DNA of 64,000 nucleotides from Imbricaverruca yamaguchii (GCA_034440575.1 JAOTOL010001661.1:3814001-3878000), one strand, 5' to 3'. Positions 21,998 to 32,925 are shown, numbered from the stretch's first letter. The notes: generated by a model from the letters alone, not told the origin. Translations and numbers: made by a program.

Positions 21998-23101
21998 CAG
22001 GCATGAAGCTGCGTCTGCAGTAGGACATATTCATCATGCTTACTAGGTGCGAATTCCCCACCCATCCCTTTGGTTTTCCACCCAGCCATGCCCTTTTTGT
22101 TGTGCTATGTATATATATATAGGCATACATATATACATGCCTGTGTGCGTGTGTGTGTCGTGAGTCATCCATTTCTCTATTTTGTGCCAGTCTGTTATCA
22201 ACTGAAGCTCTGCATTTTCAAAGCTTGTATGAGGAATTTGCTTCGTACAAGTATATTACACATGGTTCTCCAGCATGTAACTCAACGTTGCACATACAGC
22301 ATTCCGCCTACAGCGCAGCAGGACTATACAACTATCAATAATTTCACTGACAGGACAGCAACAGCATAGCAAACAAACATTTCGCCGACAGCACAGCAAC
22401 ACAACGGCGTGACATGACCAGCATTCCAGGGCGTCACAGCAACAACAGGAAGAGTCCTCAGTTATTGTGCAAATCTACAGCTAAAACATAGTTTACATTG
22501 TACCTTGATTGTTCCTGATGCACCACCAATTCGACGTGTGAACTCAAATCGCATGACAAATGAAATTGCAACATTGCAATTAGAATCTTCAAAGCGACAC
22601 TTCGCATAATACGTTAAAAATATATAGATAAATAGCTAGCAGTATTTATGAGCAATAACAGTGATTGCTCGCGGCAAGGTATCATCTCGTGTGGCGTTGA
22701 TTGCCATGCCCCTCACAACGCATTACGCGGGGTACAGTTATTTCGGTTGCGGCAATTCTGCATCCGGGCACTGTACAACGTGATGTTTTACAGATCTCAT
22801 GCCAGAGTCTCAAATATTTCACCAACAAAATATCGCGTCAGAGGCAACAATATGCAACCCGGTCGCAACTGTGATATGACTTCACACTATTCTCCAAAAT
22901 ACGCCAGATTTATTTTTGCAAAGGTCCTGGCCCTTCCGTGTATTACTTTTCAACAGCCACCCACCCGCACCAATCCTACAGTCCTACCAACGAGCGTCTG
23001 ATGAAATGGTCCCTCATTGTCACCGGCTCGCAGTGTACGATGGCGGCCGTCGTGACAACTGGTGCTGGGATGCCAGGGACAGGAACCTCGGGAGTAAGAG
23101 A
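21998..23101. other. No recognised feature
   Basis: Short ATATAT patch near 22110. Otherwise no coding motif or repeat recognised. Confidence 0.4.
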
Positions 23102-23316
<215 letters not shown>

Positions 23317-23372
23317 ACTTACTCGGGAAGAGGGAGGGGAGGGGCGACTTCGACGACAGAACACACTAGTCT

Positions 23373-26363
23373 TCACGGCAAATAGCCCAGCGAGTTCTCA
23401 ATGTTCTGATCCGAGTAGCCGTGTCTGGGCTTGGTGTTGGAGCCGCTCACGTTCTGCATCGAACTGTACGCGTCGTCTTCACTGTCGGTGCCGAGCAAAT
23501 CGGTCGTCTGGTTCAGCTTGAGGCCGGAGAAGGCGGCGGCGATCTCGGTGGTCTTCTTCATGGACATGACGTCGCCACCGTCGCTGGTCGCCTGCCGCTG
23601 CGACGCCCCGCGGTACACGATCTTGCCGGACGGGTCCGCCGCCGAGACCAGCATAAAACGGCCGCCGGAGCCGCCGCTCTGGCTCGACCGGTTCGATGTG
23701 GTTGACAGCGACGACGTCGAGCTCATCCGGTTGAAAATGAAGCCGTTGGCCGAGTGGTGCAGGTTATCTATGCTGACACTCTTTCGGCTGACGCCGGCCG
23801 GCGGCCGGCTGCCGTCGCTGTCCAGGCTGAGCGCCAGACTGTAGCTGCGTCGGTGCGCCACGTTCGTCTTGTCGGCGAACGTGGCGCCCCCGCTCTTGTC
23901 GCGCATCATGTCCGTTGAGCTAGTGAGCAGCGAACTGGAGCTGCGGCCGCGGCGCAGCGGTGCCGACGAGCCGCTCTGGAGCGACGCGGCATTCTTGCGC
24001 CAGGCCGTGTTGGGCGAGTCAGCACGAGACAAGTTACTGAGCGAGCCGTATTCACGGCGTCGGTCGCCGCTGGGCGTGGAGCGAGCTGCCGCCTCTGTGC
24101 TGGTAGAGTCGCTTTCCGAGTCCAGCTTGATTTGGTACACCTTCAGGCCTGTCTTACTGACGCGCTTCAGCGAGCAGTAGCACTTCTCGCTCTCGGCACA
24201 GCTCTCGGTGTCGCAGGCGCACGGCAGGTCGAAGGTGGACTTGGCCTTAGTCAAGCTGCTGCCGTTGCGCGGCAGAGTGCAGTAGCATTTGCTCGAGTAC
24301 ACCGACTCCGATTCCGAGCCGCAGCAGCAGCCGCAGTCGCAGTCGATAACTGGTGGTGGCACGCACTGCGAGCGGCTCGGCATCAGGGTCTTGGGTGCTG
24401 GCCGTAGGCGCGACGAATGCGAAGAAAAAAGTCGAGTTACCACTTGCCTGCTATCGCCGCCTGAGGCGATGTGCACTGCACGTATAATCACCTCATCGTC
24501 GCTCCTCACAGCACTTTTCTTCTCGTTGGCGCGCACGTTATACAGCTTCCTCAGCGGTGTGCGCTCACGCAGGTAAGATGTCGGCGACTGAAAGCTGCCA
24601 GAACGAGAGCTGAAACGCGAGAATGACTTCTTGGTGGCCTTGAGTACGTTGCTGATGGTGCTGCCATCGGTATCACTTTCCCCAATGGACAGTTTCTTGT
24701 TCTGTTTCCTCATGATGTGCTTGCTGCGCTGGTACATCTCGTCCTTGCTGAGTGTGAGCGCCAGCCGGAGGAGCAGTTCGCGGTGCTCGGGTCGCAGGTC
24801 GCTGAAAGACATGCCTCCCGGATTGACCACCTGACGCAGCACGTCGTCCACGGTGCGGATGCCATCCCGCGCCTGGATCTGCGCCAACAGCTGCTTGATA
24901 TCGAGCCGGCTATTGAGCTCGGCGAAGCTGTGGCTGCGCGGAAGCCGACTGTAGTCATCCACCACGACACCGCCGTGGCGGTCCGAGACTGACCTCGTGA
25001 GACGGCGACTGCAGCGCATGCTGGCCCCCCGACTGGCGCTGCGTCCACGCCGCACCTCGGCGCCGCGCTCGCTCGAGCTGCGGCTGTTGTGCTCGGACGA
25101 GCCGTGACTATTGCGACCGTGGCTGTGGCCGTGACTGCGGCTGCGACTGCGCTGCGAGCGGCGCCGCTCGTCGCTGCCAATGTCTCGGCGACCCATGTCG
25201 GGCGGGTGCGGCGCTCGACGGCGGCGCGGCGGCCGGCGCGGCGCCTCCCTCTCGTCCGGCACACGTTCGTCGTCCACGCTCGAGTTACTGCCGGCCGAGG
25301 TGTCGAGCCGCGGCGAGCCGATCGCCGGCTCCGCGCGCATGCTCGTCAATAGGACCTGGTACAGGTTGGCGGCGATCACGATGGCGTCTTCGGGAGCGCC
25401 ACACACGAAGCCGTGACACTCGAGCGTCTTCACCGGCCCCGGCCGTCGCATCACGCACGCGAACACGGGCGGGTGGCTGACGCCCAGCGCATCCGTAATG
25501 AGTTCAATCTGCAGATCGTTGTAGAGCGTGAACTTCTCCTGCGATTCTGGATCACAGATGAGTGGCAGAAACGCGAACTTGAGCTCCATCTGGCCGGACA
25601 GGCCGATCTGCTTTTTGGCAACGAACTTGACGGCCGCCCATACGGCGATCGTCTGGAACGGGTTAAAGACCTCTTGCACACCGCGGTGCAGCTCACGTAC
25701 GTATTGCACCCTTACGCCCGTGTTGGTGATCTCCAGTGTGCCGGGCAATGGCGTCTTTCCTCGCTTCTGCAGCGCTCTGTACTCCATGTAGAGCTTGTTG
25801 AGCGGGAACTGCAGGTCCTCCAGTCGTGTCGCCTTGTCCTCGATCGGTAGCGCTCCAAGGTAGTCCACCTTGAACTTGACACCGGCGCCGATGCGGTTCG
25901 GCTCCGACCGCCGCTCGGACGCGGGCGCGCGGCGTGGCGCCTCCTCGGGTAGAGGCGCCGGCGCCGGCGCCGTCGGCGGAGCAGCCACAGTCGTCCTCGC
26001 GGGCGGCGTCTGTGGCTCTCGTCCACCCGGGGCCGGCTCCTTCTGAGGTAGCGCCGCCTTATGCGGCCCACCACTGCCGCCGCTGCTGGCGAACATCTTT
26101 TCGATCTGCGCCTGCACGGCCGAGCGGACTTGCTGGAACTGCTGACTGCGTTGCTCGGGCGCCATCTCCATTACCTCATAGTCGCTGTTGCTGGCGGCGG
26201 CTGTGTCCGAGCTGACTCCGGAGCGCTGTTCGCGAAACAACGAGTCGATCCGACGCTTGTAGACCGAGCTGCGCTCGGCGGTGCTGGTGTCCGAGTATGT
26301 GCTGGACGAGTCGATGTCCAGGCGGAAGCTGTAGCCGTCCACCGCCGTAGTATTCTTCATCAT
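23373..26363 (-). CDS. PTB/PID-domain scaffold-like protein, 996 aa
   Basis: Open for 996 codons with GC-rich codon use unlike the flanks. Order: residues 11-90 conserved-looking Ser/Tyr/acidic N-terminus (YSFRLDIDSSSTYSDTS); 95-155 Pro/Ala-rich linker; 161-343 PTB (phosphotyrosine-binding/PID) fold. The PTB runs from VKFKVDYLGALPI through LEITNTGVRVQYV to CHGFVCGAPEDAIVIAANLY, the C-terminal helix. It has long insertions compared with minimal ~140-aa PTBs. Residues 375-460 are Arg/Ser- and His/Ser-rich with nuclear-localisation-like RRPPRRRR. Residues 486-560 form a helical block (RLDIKQLLAQIQARDG, LLLRLALTLSKDEMYQR). Residues 673-731 hold a cysteine cluster with a repeated KCYC(T/S)L unit. 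The Ser-rich tail ends NSLGYLP. PTB domains bind NPxY-type tails or lipids, so an intracellular adaptor role is inferred. I cannot name the gene. The frame also stays open upstream of the ATG pair. Confidence 0.9.
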   Translation of the reverse strand: MMKNTTAVDGYSFRLDIDSSSTYSDTSTAERSSVYKRRIDSLFREQRSGVSSDTAAASNSDYEVMEMAPEQRSQQFQQVRSAVQAQIEKMFASSGGSGGPHKAALPQKEPAPGGREPQTPPARTTVAAPPTAPAPAPLPEEAPRRAPASERRSEPNRIGAGVKFKVDYLGALPIEDKATRLEDLQFPLNKLYMEYRALQKRGKTPLPGTLEITNTGVRVQYVRELHRGVQEVFNPFQTIAVWAAVKFVAKKQIGLSGQMELKFAFLPLICDPESQEKFTLYNDLQIELITDALGVSHPPVFACVMRRPGPVKTLECHGFVCGAPEDAIVIAANLYQVLLTSMRAEPAIGSPRLDTSAGSNSSVDDERVPDEREAPRRPPRRRRAPHPPDMGRRDIGSDERRRSQRSRSRSHGHSHGRNSHGSSEHNSRSSSERGAEVRRGRSASRGASMRCSRRLTRSVSDRHGGVVVDDYSRLPRSHSFAELNSRLDIKQLLAQIQARDGIRTVDDVLRQVVNPGGMSFSDLRPEHRELLLRLALTLSKDEMYQRSKHIMRKQNKKLSIGESDTDGSTISNVLKATKKSFSRFSSRSGSFQSPTSYLRERTPLRKLYNVRANEKKSAVRSDDEVIIRAVHIASGGDSRQVVTRLFSSHSSRLRPAPKTLMPSRSQCVPPPVIDCDCGCCCGSESESVYSSKCYCTLPRNGSSLTKAKSTFDLPCACDTESCAESEKCYCSLKRVSKTGLKVYQIKLDSESDSTSTEAAARSTPSGDRRREYGSLSNLSRADSPNTAWRKNAASLQSGSSAPLRRGRSSSSLLTSSTDMMRDKSGGATFADKTNVAHRRSYSLALSLDSDGSRPPAGVSRKSVSIDNLHHSANGFIFNRMSSTSSLSTTSNRSSQSGGSGGRFMLVSAADPSGKIVYRGASQRQATSDGGDVMSMKKTTEIAAAFSGLKLNQTTDLLGTDSEDDAYSSMQNVSGSNTKPRHGYSDQNIENSLGYLP

Positions 26364-26427
26364 CTTCGAGCGCAGCCGGCGGCCAGCATCGGCGCTGGGC
26401 CACGGCTCGCCAGCTACGCCAGGAGAC
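26364..26427 (-). other. Possible in-frame 5' extension of the PTB exon
   Basis: Upstream of the double ATG the frame stays open and reads SPGVAGEPWPSADAGRRL and onward. At 26428-26430 it meets CACTCACAG followed by G, a plausible 3' splice site. The exon may therefore start at 26427 and the first ATG may be internal. Alternatively this is 5' untranslated sequence. Confidence 0.45.
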
Positions 26428-26526
26428 CTGTGAGTGACGTCAGCAGGAGGCCTTGCGAGGTGCTGCTAGTCGGGTGACCAGCGTTCCGTCGTGCCACGAG
26501 GTCGCCCAGAGTGCACGCAGACTCAC

Positions 26527-26540
26527 CGCTCCGATGAACC
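26527..26540 (-). other. Candidate 14-nt microexon
   Basis: On the minus strand TTCTTTGCAG precedes and GTGAGT follows a 14-base segment (GGTTCATCGGAGCG). Splicing it across a 99-base intron to the PTB exon at 26427 keeps the frame open (four codons plus two bases, completing a CGG codon). Both splice sites fit consensus well. Evidence is sequence context only. Confidence 0.35.
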
Positions 26541-26549
26541 CTGCAAAGA

Positions 26550-27439
26550 ACACATACGCACGCCGTCAGCTTTCATCTGGCCGCTGTGACACCACGTGGC
26601 ACACTAAGCCGTTGCAGTTGGTGAGTGACAGCTATCCATAGGCTCAGTAGTTCAAGCAGCATGCGCGAGCTGGCACAGCCAGGGACGAGAATGTTATCCG
26701 AGAGCGGCCCACTATCGCGGGACCGATTCACTAGAGAAACGCCCGCTGCGAGGCCTCCTCTCTCTAAAAATCACCAGGAAGGCTCGTTTTTCGCTGTCGG
26801 TTTTGGGTGACCTGAGCTTTTGCTGTCGTTGCGAGTTGTCAGCGATTTTCCTTCGAACTCTGAATCTCCTGTGCCTCTTTTTAGCCCATGGGTGGGTATC
26901 GCTAGATGGAGGAAAGAGTATAGTATGAGGGAAAATTGTAGCAAATATACTAAAAAAAGAGACTTATGCTAAACCCGTGATGAAAGCTAGGAAATCCTTT
27001 GGAAGTGAACTTGTGACACTTGGAAAAAGAAAAAAATACCATCAAGGGAGAAAATCTCCCATTTCCGCTAAAATGGCTGCGCTGCTCAAGGGATTTGTCA
27101 CAGACTCTGGAACTACACTATGCGGAAGACAACCGAAAAATGTTGACATCGTAGTTCCATAGCACTGGTACTCACTTCCGGCAAAATTCCGACACATGAA
27201 TTGATGCAATCTGAATTTCTCAGTATAGCGGCTGCATCGGCATCTATCATTTGCACCAGTGAAGAGCAGGCATGAAAAATCCATCTTTCACTAAATTTCA
27301 GCAATTTTGAAACCAATCCTGTCACACAGTGCTTCAGCACCACTGGGAATGGGATTCGCTGTCGGGGCAGAGTCTTGCAATTAATGCACTAAAAGTGTAT
27401 GTCATTAAATTGGTAGAAGAGGCTTTCGGCGGCCATTAT
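26550..27439. other. No recognised feature
   Basis: Presumed upstream flank or intron of the PTB gene. Nothing else recognised. Confidence 0.4.
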
Positions 27440-27880
27440 CTCAACAGCGCCCACAAACGGCTCCGCAAAATGTTGGTCGTTTTAACGCGGCAGTGAGTAA
27501 ATCGCATGCAATTTCATCAGACTGCGTGTGAGTGGCGCCGGGCTGCCGCGCCGGCCAGACACTTAGCGGGAGCATCGCTGCGTTGCCGTCGCGCTTCGCT
27601 CCCTGGGAATGGAAGCTGTCGGCCGGACGCGAGGCTCTCGCGCGCAGCGGCCGCTGTTCCGACCGACCGCTCTCGACCGGCTTGCAAGTTAACGATGATC
27701 GATGTTGGCGAGGCGCCGGCGCTGTGACAGGTGCGACGTGGCCAGAGCCCGCGTCGGCAGCATGTCCCACTTCTGCCGGCGGCGCTCTCCCATCCACCGC
27801 CTAAGTGGCGTGCAATCGCGAGTGGGTCCGGTCCGTCCAATCGCAGTATGAACTGGTGCAAATGTGTGGCGCCAAGCGTG
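27440..27880 (-). promoter_or_regulatory. GC- and CpG-rich block upstream of the PTB gene
   Basis: About 400 bases are dense in CG dinucleotides ('gccgcgccggcc', 'gcgcgcagcggccgc'), in contrast to the AT-rich flanks. The position, about 1 kb upstream of the minus-strand gene, would suit a promoter or first exon. No start site can be read. Other GC-rich islands in this window lack a gene, so the inference is weak. Confidence 0.25.
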
Positions 27881-27884
27881 GCGT

Positions 27885-28075
27885 CCGGCACGGCACGGCA
27901 CGGCACGGCAAGGCACGGCACGGCACGGCTCGGCTCGGCACGGCTCGGCACAGCACGCTCAACACGACACGGCACGGCACGGCTCGGCTCGGCTCGGCAC
28001 GGCTCGGCTCGGCTCGGCACGGCTCGGCACAGCACGCTCAACACGGCACGGCACGGCACGGCACGGCCCGACCGG
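27885..28075. repeat. Pentanucleotide array (CGGCA/CGGCT)n
   Basis: Five-base units CGGCA and CGGCT alternate in blocks. A longer segment, 'cagcacgctcaacac', occurs twice about 82 bases apart, giving a higher-order repeat. Confidence 0.9.
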
Positions 28076-28079
28076 CTGG

Positions 28080-28954
28080 CCGGCGGATGTCAATAGACTG
28101 TCACGCGCTGTTCTCCCGAAGACGCACACATTTTCAACAGCCTCCATTGCACAAGGAACCTACATTACATGGAAATTCCTGCTGAATGCAGATTTATTCC
28201 GATCACGGCTCAGATTCGTCATGCTTTGTTACCTCATATTCTACACGAAATGTAAAAACAATATGCAGAACTTTAAAACGGACGAGAGCCGATCATGGGG
28301 CCTCCCCATGGACATATAGTTGCCGATATGTGCAGGTGTATATGCGTGTATGTGTAATTAAAAATTTGAACAATACACGCAAACACCTGCTGGTGAGTAA
28401 TTCACAGGTTCGTTATCGGATTAGTCCTATCAGCCACTATACTACACCGCACCAACTTCGGTCAAAAGCGCCGCGCCAGAAACATGGCGCGGAAACGTCC
28501 GGTCACTTCTGGGGAAATTGCCGATCCCTTTCGGTGATCGGTAATTGCCACATCACAAATGTTGGCTAGCAGCGGAAAGATGAAGATGAACTGATGGGCC
28601 GACTGATGCTTACGGCCAAATAAGACAGGCACACTTGTCTTGTATCATCATCATATCATCTCGTATCATCACAAAACGACTACGCCTGTGGAATACCAGC
28701 GAACCTGTTTATATAACTGCGAGGCGAAAGGGGGCGTTGCAGCTATGAAGCGACTCGCATCAAGTGGATATAAAAAGTGTGAGCTCATTTTGGCCATTGG
28801 TTTTCAAAATTCCGAATGCAGCCAAATGTAAAATCTGGTAACGGTTTCAATCAGGTCCTGATAAAAAGTATTTGATAATAATCTTGCGGGTGCAGATTTA
28901 CTCTTATCCCCTGCCAGTGACTGCCGCCGTTCGCCATGCCAATATGTATGTTTG
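28080..28954. other. No recognised feature
   Basis: Short 'atcatcatatcatc' patch near 28645. No gene or repeat family recognised. Confidence 0.4.
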
Positions 28955-29165
28955 GGAGAACATTGGTCTGTCAGCTATAAGCCAGTGGTTCGAGATACCG
29001 TTGGTCCCTCAGGTGAAGACCATCCAGTGGTTCACGGGAGATGATTGGTCTGTCGGTCAGCGGTCTGGGGGACCATTGGACCGTCAGTCACTGGTCAGTG
29101 CTCTGAAACACCATTGGTCACTTAATGGTCCGGAAGACCAGTGGTTCGTCCACTGGTGGATTTAG
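28955..29165. repeat. Cluster of palindromic ACCAGTGGT/CCATTGGTC motifs
   Basis: Variants of 'gaccattggtc', 'gccagtggttc' and 'tcactggtca' recur about every 15-25 bases. Many are self-complementary at their core (CCANTGG). A weaker relative lies at 35225-35305. Confidence 0.65.
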
Positions 29166-29720
29166 CCCACCGGTTTGGGGAGGCCAACTTTCGGATTTTG
29201 ACGTCAACCCCCGCCCCTCCCCCGCCAATGGTGTGCCTAGGATTTGCATGAGAGGGTTGGGATAGATTTGGATGGTGCCCATCCTGCCATTATTTTTGGT
29301 TTAATAGCAATGCTGGCAAATGCACTGCAGTATACATTCACCATGGCTTATGTCAAATTATTTTGCCATCAGCAACAGGCTTACCTTTGTTCAAGGACAA
29401 AATTGAAAAAGCATCTAAAAGTTGTCAATCTTTTGCATGGTAAGCTCGATCCAGGAGTTTCGATTTTTCTAAAAACATTGGGGGGTGGAAGTGTATTAGA
29501 CCCCTCCCCCAAAACAACTAATCGGATTTCGCCCACTATGTTTTCAGACCTCAATAATTATTTGTATTTGACGATGTGTATGTTTATGTTTGTTCAGCAT
29601 CCTCGCCAACGGGAGAATCGTTCAGTAATTGGTGAAGCCGCATAAACAAAAGACCAATGCACAGTACGTATCGACATAGAAATAGTTAATCATAGCATGC
29701 GACTACCGTGTCATACAGTG
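29166..29720. other. Intergenic, GC-poor
   Basis: A fragment 'aatggtgtgcctaggatttgcatg' near 29228 resembles the end of the ~311-bp element (29170-29250). Otherwise nothing recognised. Confidence 0.35.
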
Positions 29721-30010
29721 AACTCGGGTCCATCGTCATCGTCAACGTCATCTATATCCTCAACGTCACCGTCACCCTCCACTCACTCCATACACCAGCA
29801 AACACACAACGGCTTAAATAAAATATGTATGCGCCCATATGCAGGCTAACACACACCGGCCTTGCCGGTGTATTGGAGCACAGCAGGACTGAACTGTGAT
29901 GACGACAGATGAAAGTATTTCCTCGGTGCCTAACATTAGGAAGGGCAAAGCCAAAGTTTTGGTGGGGCGAGTTCAGGGTCTGGAAGGGGGCATAGCTTCC
30001 AAAAAAAAAC
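29721..30010 (+). repeat. Dispersed repeat family A, copy 2
   Basis: Same block order as 1-260. It diverges after 'gggcgagttcagggtctgg' and ends with 'cttccaaaaaaaaacagc'. An A-run at the end would fit retroposition. The downstream minisatellite module is absent here. Confidence 0.65.
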
Positions 30011-31706
30011 AGCAATCGAAAACGATGTCCTCTGATGAAACATGTGCATTGATGTAGTCATGATTCGCCGAGTCTAGTCAGTCACCACACACGACACCAA
30101 GGAAGCTAAAATGCACAACGGATCACATACACCAATCAACGCAATCGTTTTACTATTTATTTTTTATAACAGTTTAAAAACTCCACCCGTACTCAATGGC
30201 GAAATCAATTGCAAGAGTAGGCCACACTGGGTACACGCCTCTCCGATCACAGCCAAGGAGTCCGGAAAGGTCCGTCCAGTTGATTCCCAGAAGTGCTATC
30301 CGACGGTCTTGAAATGGACATGTCGGCTCGAATGGATTCTTTGCTGTAATCGGAAATATAAAGTACAAAACTTCGGAAAATTGGAATAGATCATCAGTCA
30401 GAAATCAACAGTTTTCAAATCGGTGGAATTGGAATGGTCCATGCACCACGTGTGTCGCAATAGGAACATTTTTACTGCAACTATGCTGGTATTTGTAATC
30501 CTCCCTACAAAAGGTAAAGTGCGGAGCTTTCTATACCTTTGGTAGTGCTTGGACCCACCATATTTACCTTCTTAACCTCATTCACCAATCTGATTTATAT
30601 TTCCCCTTAAAATTGGCTCGGGGCGGATCAAGGAGGATAATATTCCCACATCTCCAAAATGCCACCATTCGCGGTAGTTGAAGCATAGCAACACCAAATC
30701 CAGATCATGATGTTCTTTCATGAAATCGAATAACTCTGCTTTCACAAAATTATAATGAAGGTCAAGGTTACTAAACAGAGGTCAGGTCAAATTATCTCTT
30801 CTTATCGTAGTCAGGAGACAACTTTTTCGTGCTGAATATGATAAAAGAATGATATAGACATTCTGCTTTCAAATATGTGTCCAGGTCAATGGTGTTAGGC
30901 CAGGGCAAGTATTATGCATATTCTACACTGCCGTTCTCTGTGTGGAGCTGGGATTTGTGTGCGCGTCAGCAGCAGCGACGGGCGACATTGTGCCCGCAAT
31001 GTCGTCTTATGCTGAATGCTACTGTTCCATGTGGAATGAAATTTCAATTCGGTTTTAGAGCCACCGATGTTGTACAGCTGTCTCTGGTTACCAGATGGAC
31101 GGGATCCCTGGCCAGCGTTAGCTTCCATTGATTGTGCCATTATTCCATTCCGTGAAACCATGACATTGTGTGAACAATGATCCGAGATAACCCGACTCAG
31201 TGTGACTGGACCTTATTATGTGAAGCAAATATAAAGCGTATAAAGAACAAAAATGGAGGTGCAAGATTTTAGACAGTAGGAACACATGGCATGCAAAAGG
31301 AGTCTTCATATTGGTGCGGAGGACACGAATAAGACCACAAGGGTGCCGCACCCAAAATAATTTCTGGTCGCGCTGCTGTCCGTACCTGTAATCGTTACTG
31401 TAGTGGAAATGAGGTCAGTCTCGCTGCTCACAATTTGTTTTTTTTTCTTCTGATGTCATCAATATCCATTTATCGAAATGCACAAGAGCAGCTGTGTCTC
31501 AAGCATATTCAATGGCCGTGACGAATTTGGAAATAATAATGCATGGGTGACATTGGTATCCAATAATGGTAAAGTGAACGGTAGAATGCGGAAAAAGTGA
31601 AAACTAACGCACACAAAACTGTTCGGAAACTTGATGCAAAGCCGCGACTAATCCCACACCGTTCACCTTGACCGGCCAGGGCCGTCGAGTACATCCCGTC
31701 CACCAG
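30011..31706. other. No recognised feature
   Basis: Mostly AT-rich unique sequence. AGGTCA-like motifs at 30783-30795. Short open frames lack recognisable domains. Confidence 0.4.
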
Positions 31707-31719
31707 GGTTGGATTCATA

Positions 31720-32030
31720 GGCGCACCAGAGGGGGCAGGGACCCGCCCCTCCCCCCATGAGACCATAGTGCCCTTTTAACCGAAAAGTGCCCTCTTGGCC
31801 GGAATGTCCCGAATTTAGCCAAAAAATCCTGCCTTATGTGCCCCGCCTGTGCCAAAGGTGCCCTTTGGGCCGAAAACTGCCCTTTTGGACAATTTTTTTT
31901 TCACGACCCCCTCCCCCCGGTCAACAAACTTTCCAGTGTGCCCCGGGCCGTAAAGTGCCCTTTTGGAGCCGGCCAAGTGCCCTTTTCGGTCCGGCCTCCC
32001 CCCCCATTGGAAAATCCTGGGTGCGCGCCT
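31720..32030 (+). mobile_element. ~311-bp element (family B), copy 1, with 13-bp duplication
   Basis: The segment begins GGCGCACCAGAG and ends GGTGCGCGCCT, giving imperfect inverted ends GGCGC(GC)ACC. It is flanked on both sides by the identical 13-mer GGTTGGATTCATA (31707-31719 and 32031-32043). The interior is periodic, with 'gtgcccttttggccg' repeated about nine times. A second copy lies reversed at 42839-43150. No coding sequence. The ends look like a DNA transposon but the duplication length looks like a retroposon. Confidence 0.8.
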
Positions 32031-32084
32031 GGTTGGATTCATACTTTGCAATCCTGTATGAGGAGAGGACAATTTCTGAGTTAT

Positions 32085-32289
32085 GGAATACGTAGAGGAT
32101 ATTTTCCTTCAAACCTTGCCATCAGAATCTCATTTTGAAGTTTCAGGTGAATCTTGAGCACTTTACCACAGGGCAATTCATTGTCGAACAACGCCATCAG
32201 ACATCCAAATTGAGAAAAAAAACACGAAGGAAACAACATGGAGGATAATTTTGGCGAAGAGGATAATGCCATGGATGGAAAAAATCCAG
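32085..32289 (+). repeat. Dispersed repeat family A, 3' module
   Basis: Matches 240-415: 'gatattttcc', 'atcagaatctcat', 'gtgaatcttgagcact', 'cacagggcaattc', 'ggaaaaaatccaggaaaag'. The family B element inserted about 55 bases upstream. Confidence 0.65.
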
Positions 32290-32925
32290 GAAAAGCCCGT
32301 TTTTCAACCCTGACGTCCACTGTGGCTGGCCAAGGTCGCAAAGCACATCGTCCACTGTGGCGGACTGGGGCTGTGGAGTACACAGTATACTCTGGCGGAC
32401 CAGGGCCGTGAAGCGCCCCATCCACTCTGGCGGAGCGGTGCCGCGGAGCACATGGTCCACCGTGACGGACCGGAGTCGCGGAGCACACCGTCCACGGTGG
32501 TGGACCAGGATCGCGGAGTGCATCACCAAATGTGACAGACCAGGGTCGCGGAGTACACCATCCACTGTGGTGAACCTGGGCCGTGTGGCACACCTAATAT
32601 GACGGACTAGGGTTCCGAAGCATAGCGTCCACTGCGGCGGATCACGGCCGCAGAGTGCATCATCTACTTTGGTGGCTCAAGGTCGCGAAGCAAACCGTCC
32701 ACTGTGGCAGATCAGGGCCGTGGAATACACCGTAGATTGTAACGGACCGGGGCTGCGGAGCACACCGTCCACTATGGTGGATCAGGGCCGTGGACTACAC
32801 CGTCCATTGCAAGGGACTGGAACTGCCGAGCACATCGTCCACTGTGGCGGATCGTGGCGCGGAGCACACTGTCCACTGTGACGGCACGGAGCCGCGGAGT
32901 ACACCGTCCATTGCGGCGGCGGAGT
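32290..32925. repeat. ~35-bp minisatellite, second array
   Basis: About 17 units of the same 35-37-bp repeat as 416-690, preceded by the same flanking module. Units vary between 'ccgtccactgtggcgg' and 'ccatccactgtggtg'. Open frames through it are by-products of the repeat. Confidence 0.85.

Noticed and set aside
24710..26215. Several other open frames across the PTB gene, on both strands
   Set aside because: GC-rich codon bias opens other frames. Only the 996-codon frame contains a domain and sensible composition.
27517..28319. Frames with repeated PCRAVPCRAEP or HGTARHGSAR
   Set aside because: Translation of the pentanucleotide array.
31787..32138. Open frames reading RCPLGRKLPFW-type peptides, similar at 42.7-43.1 kb
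   Set aside because: Similarity between the two loci is at DNA level and spans the non-coding ~311-bp element in opposite orientation. Several frames are equally conserved.
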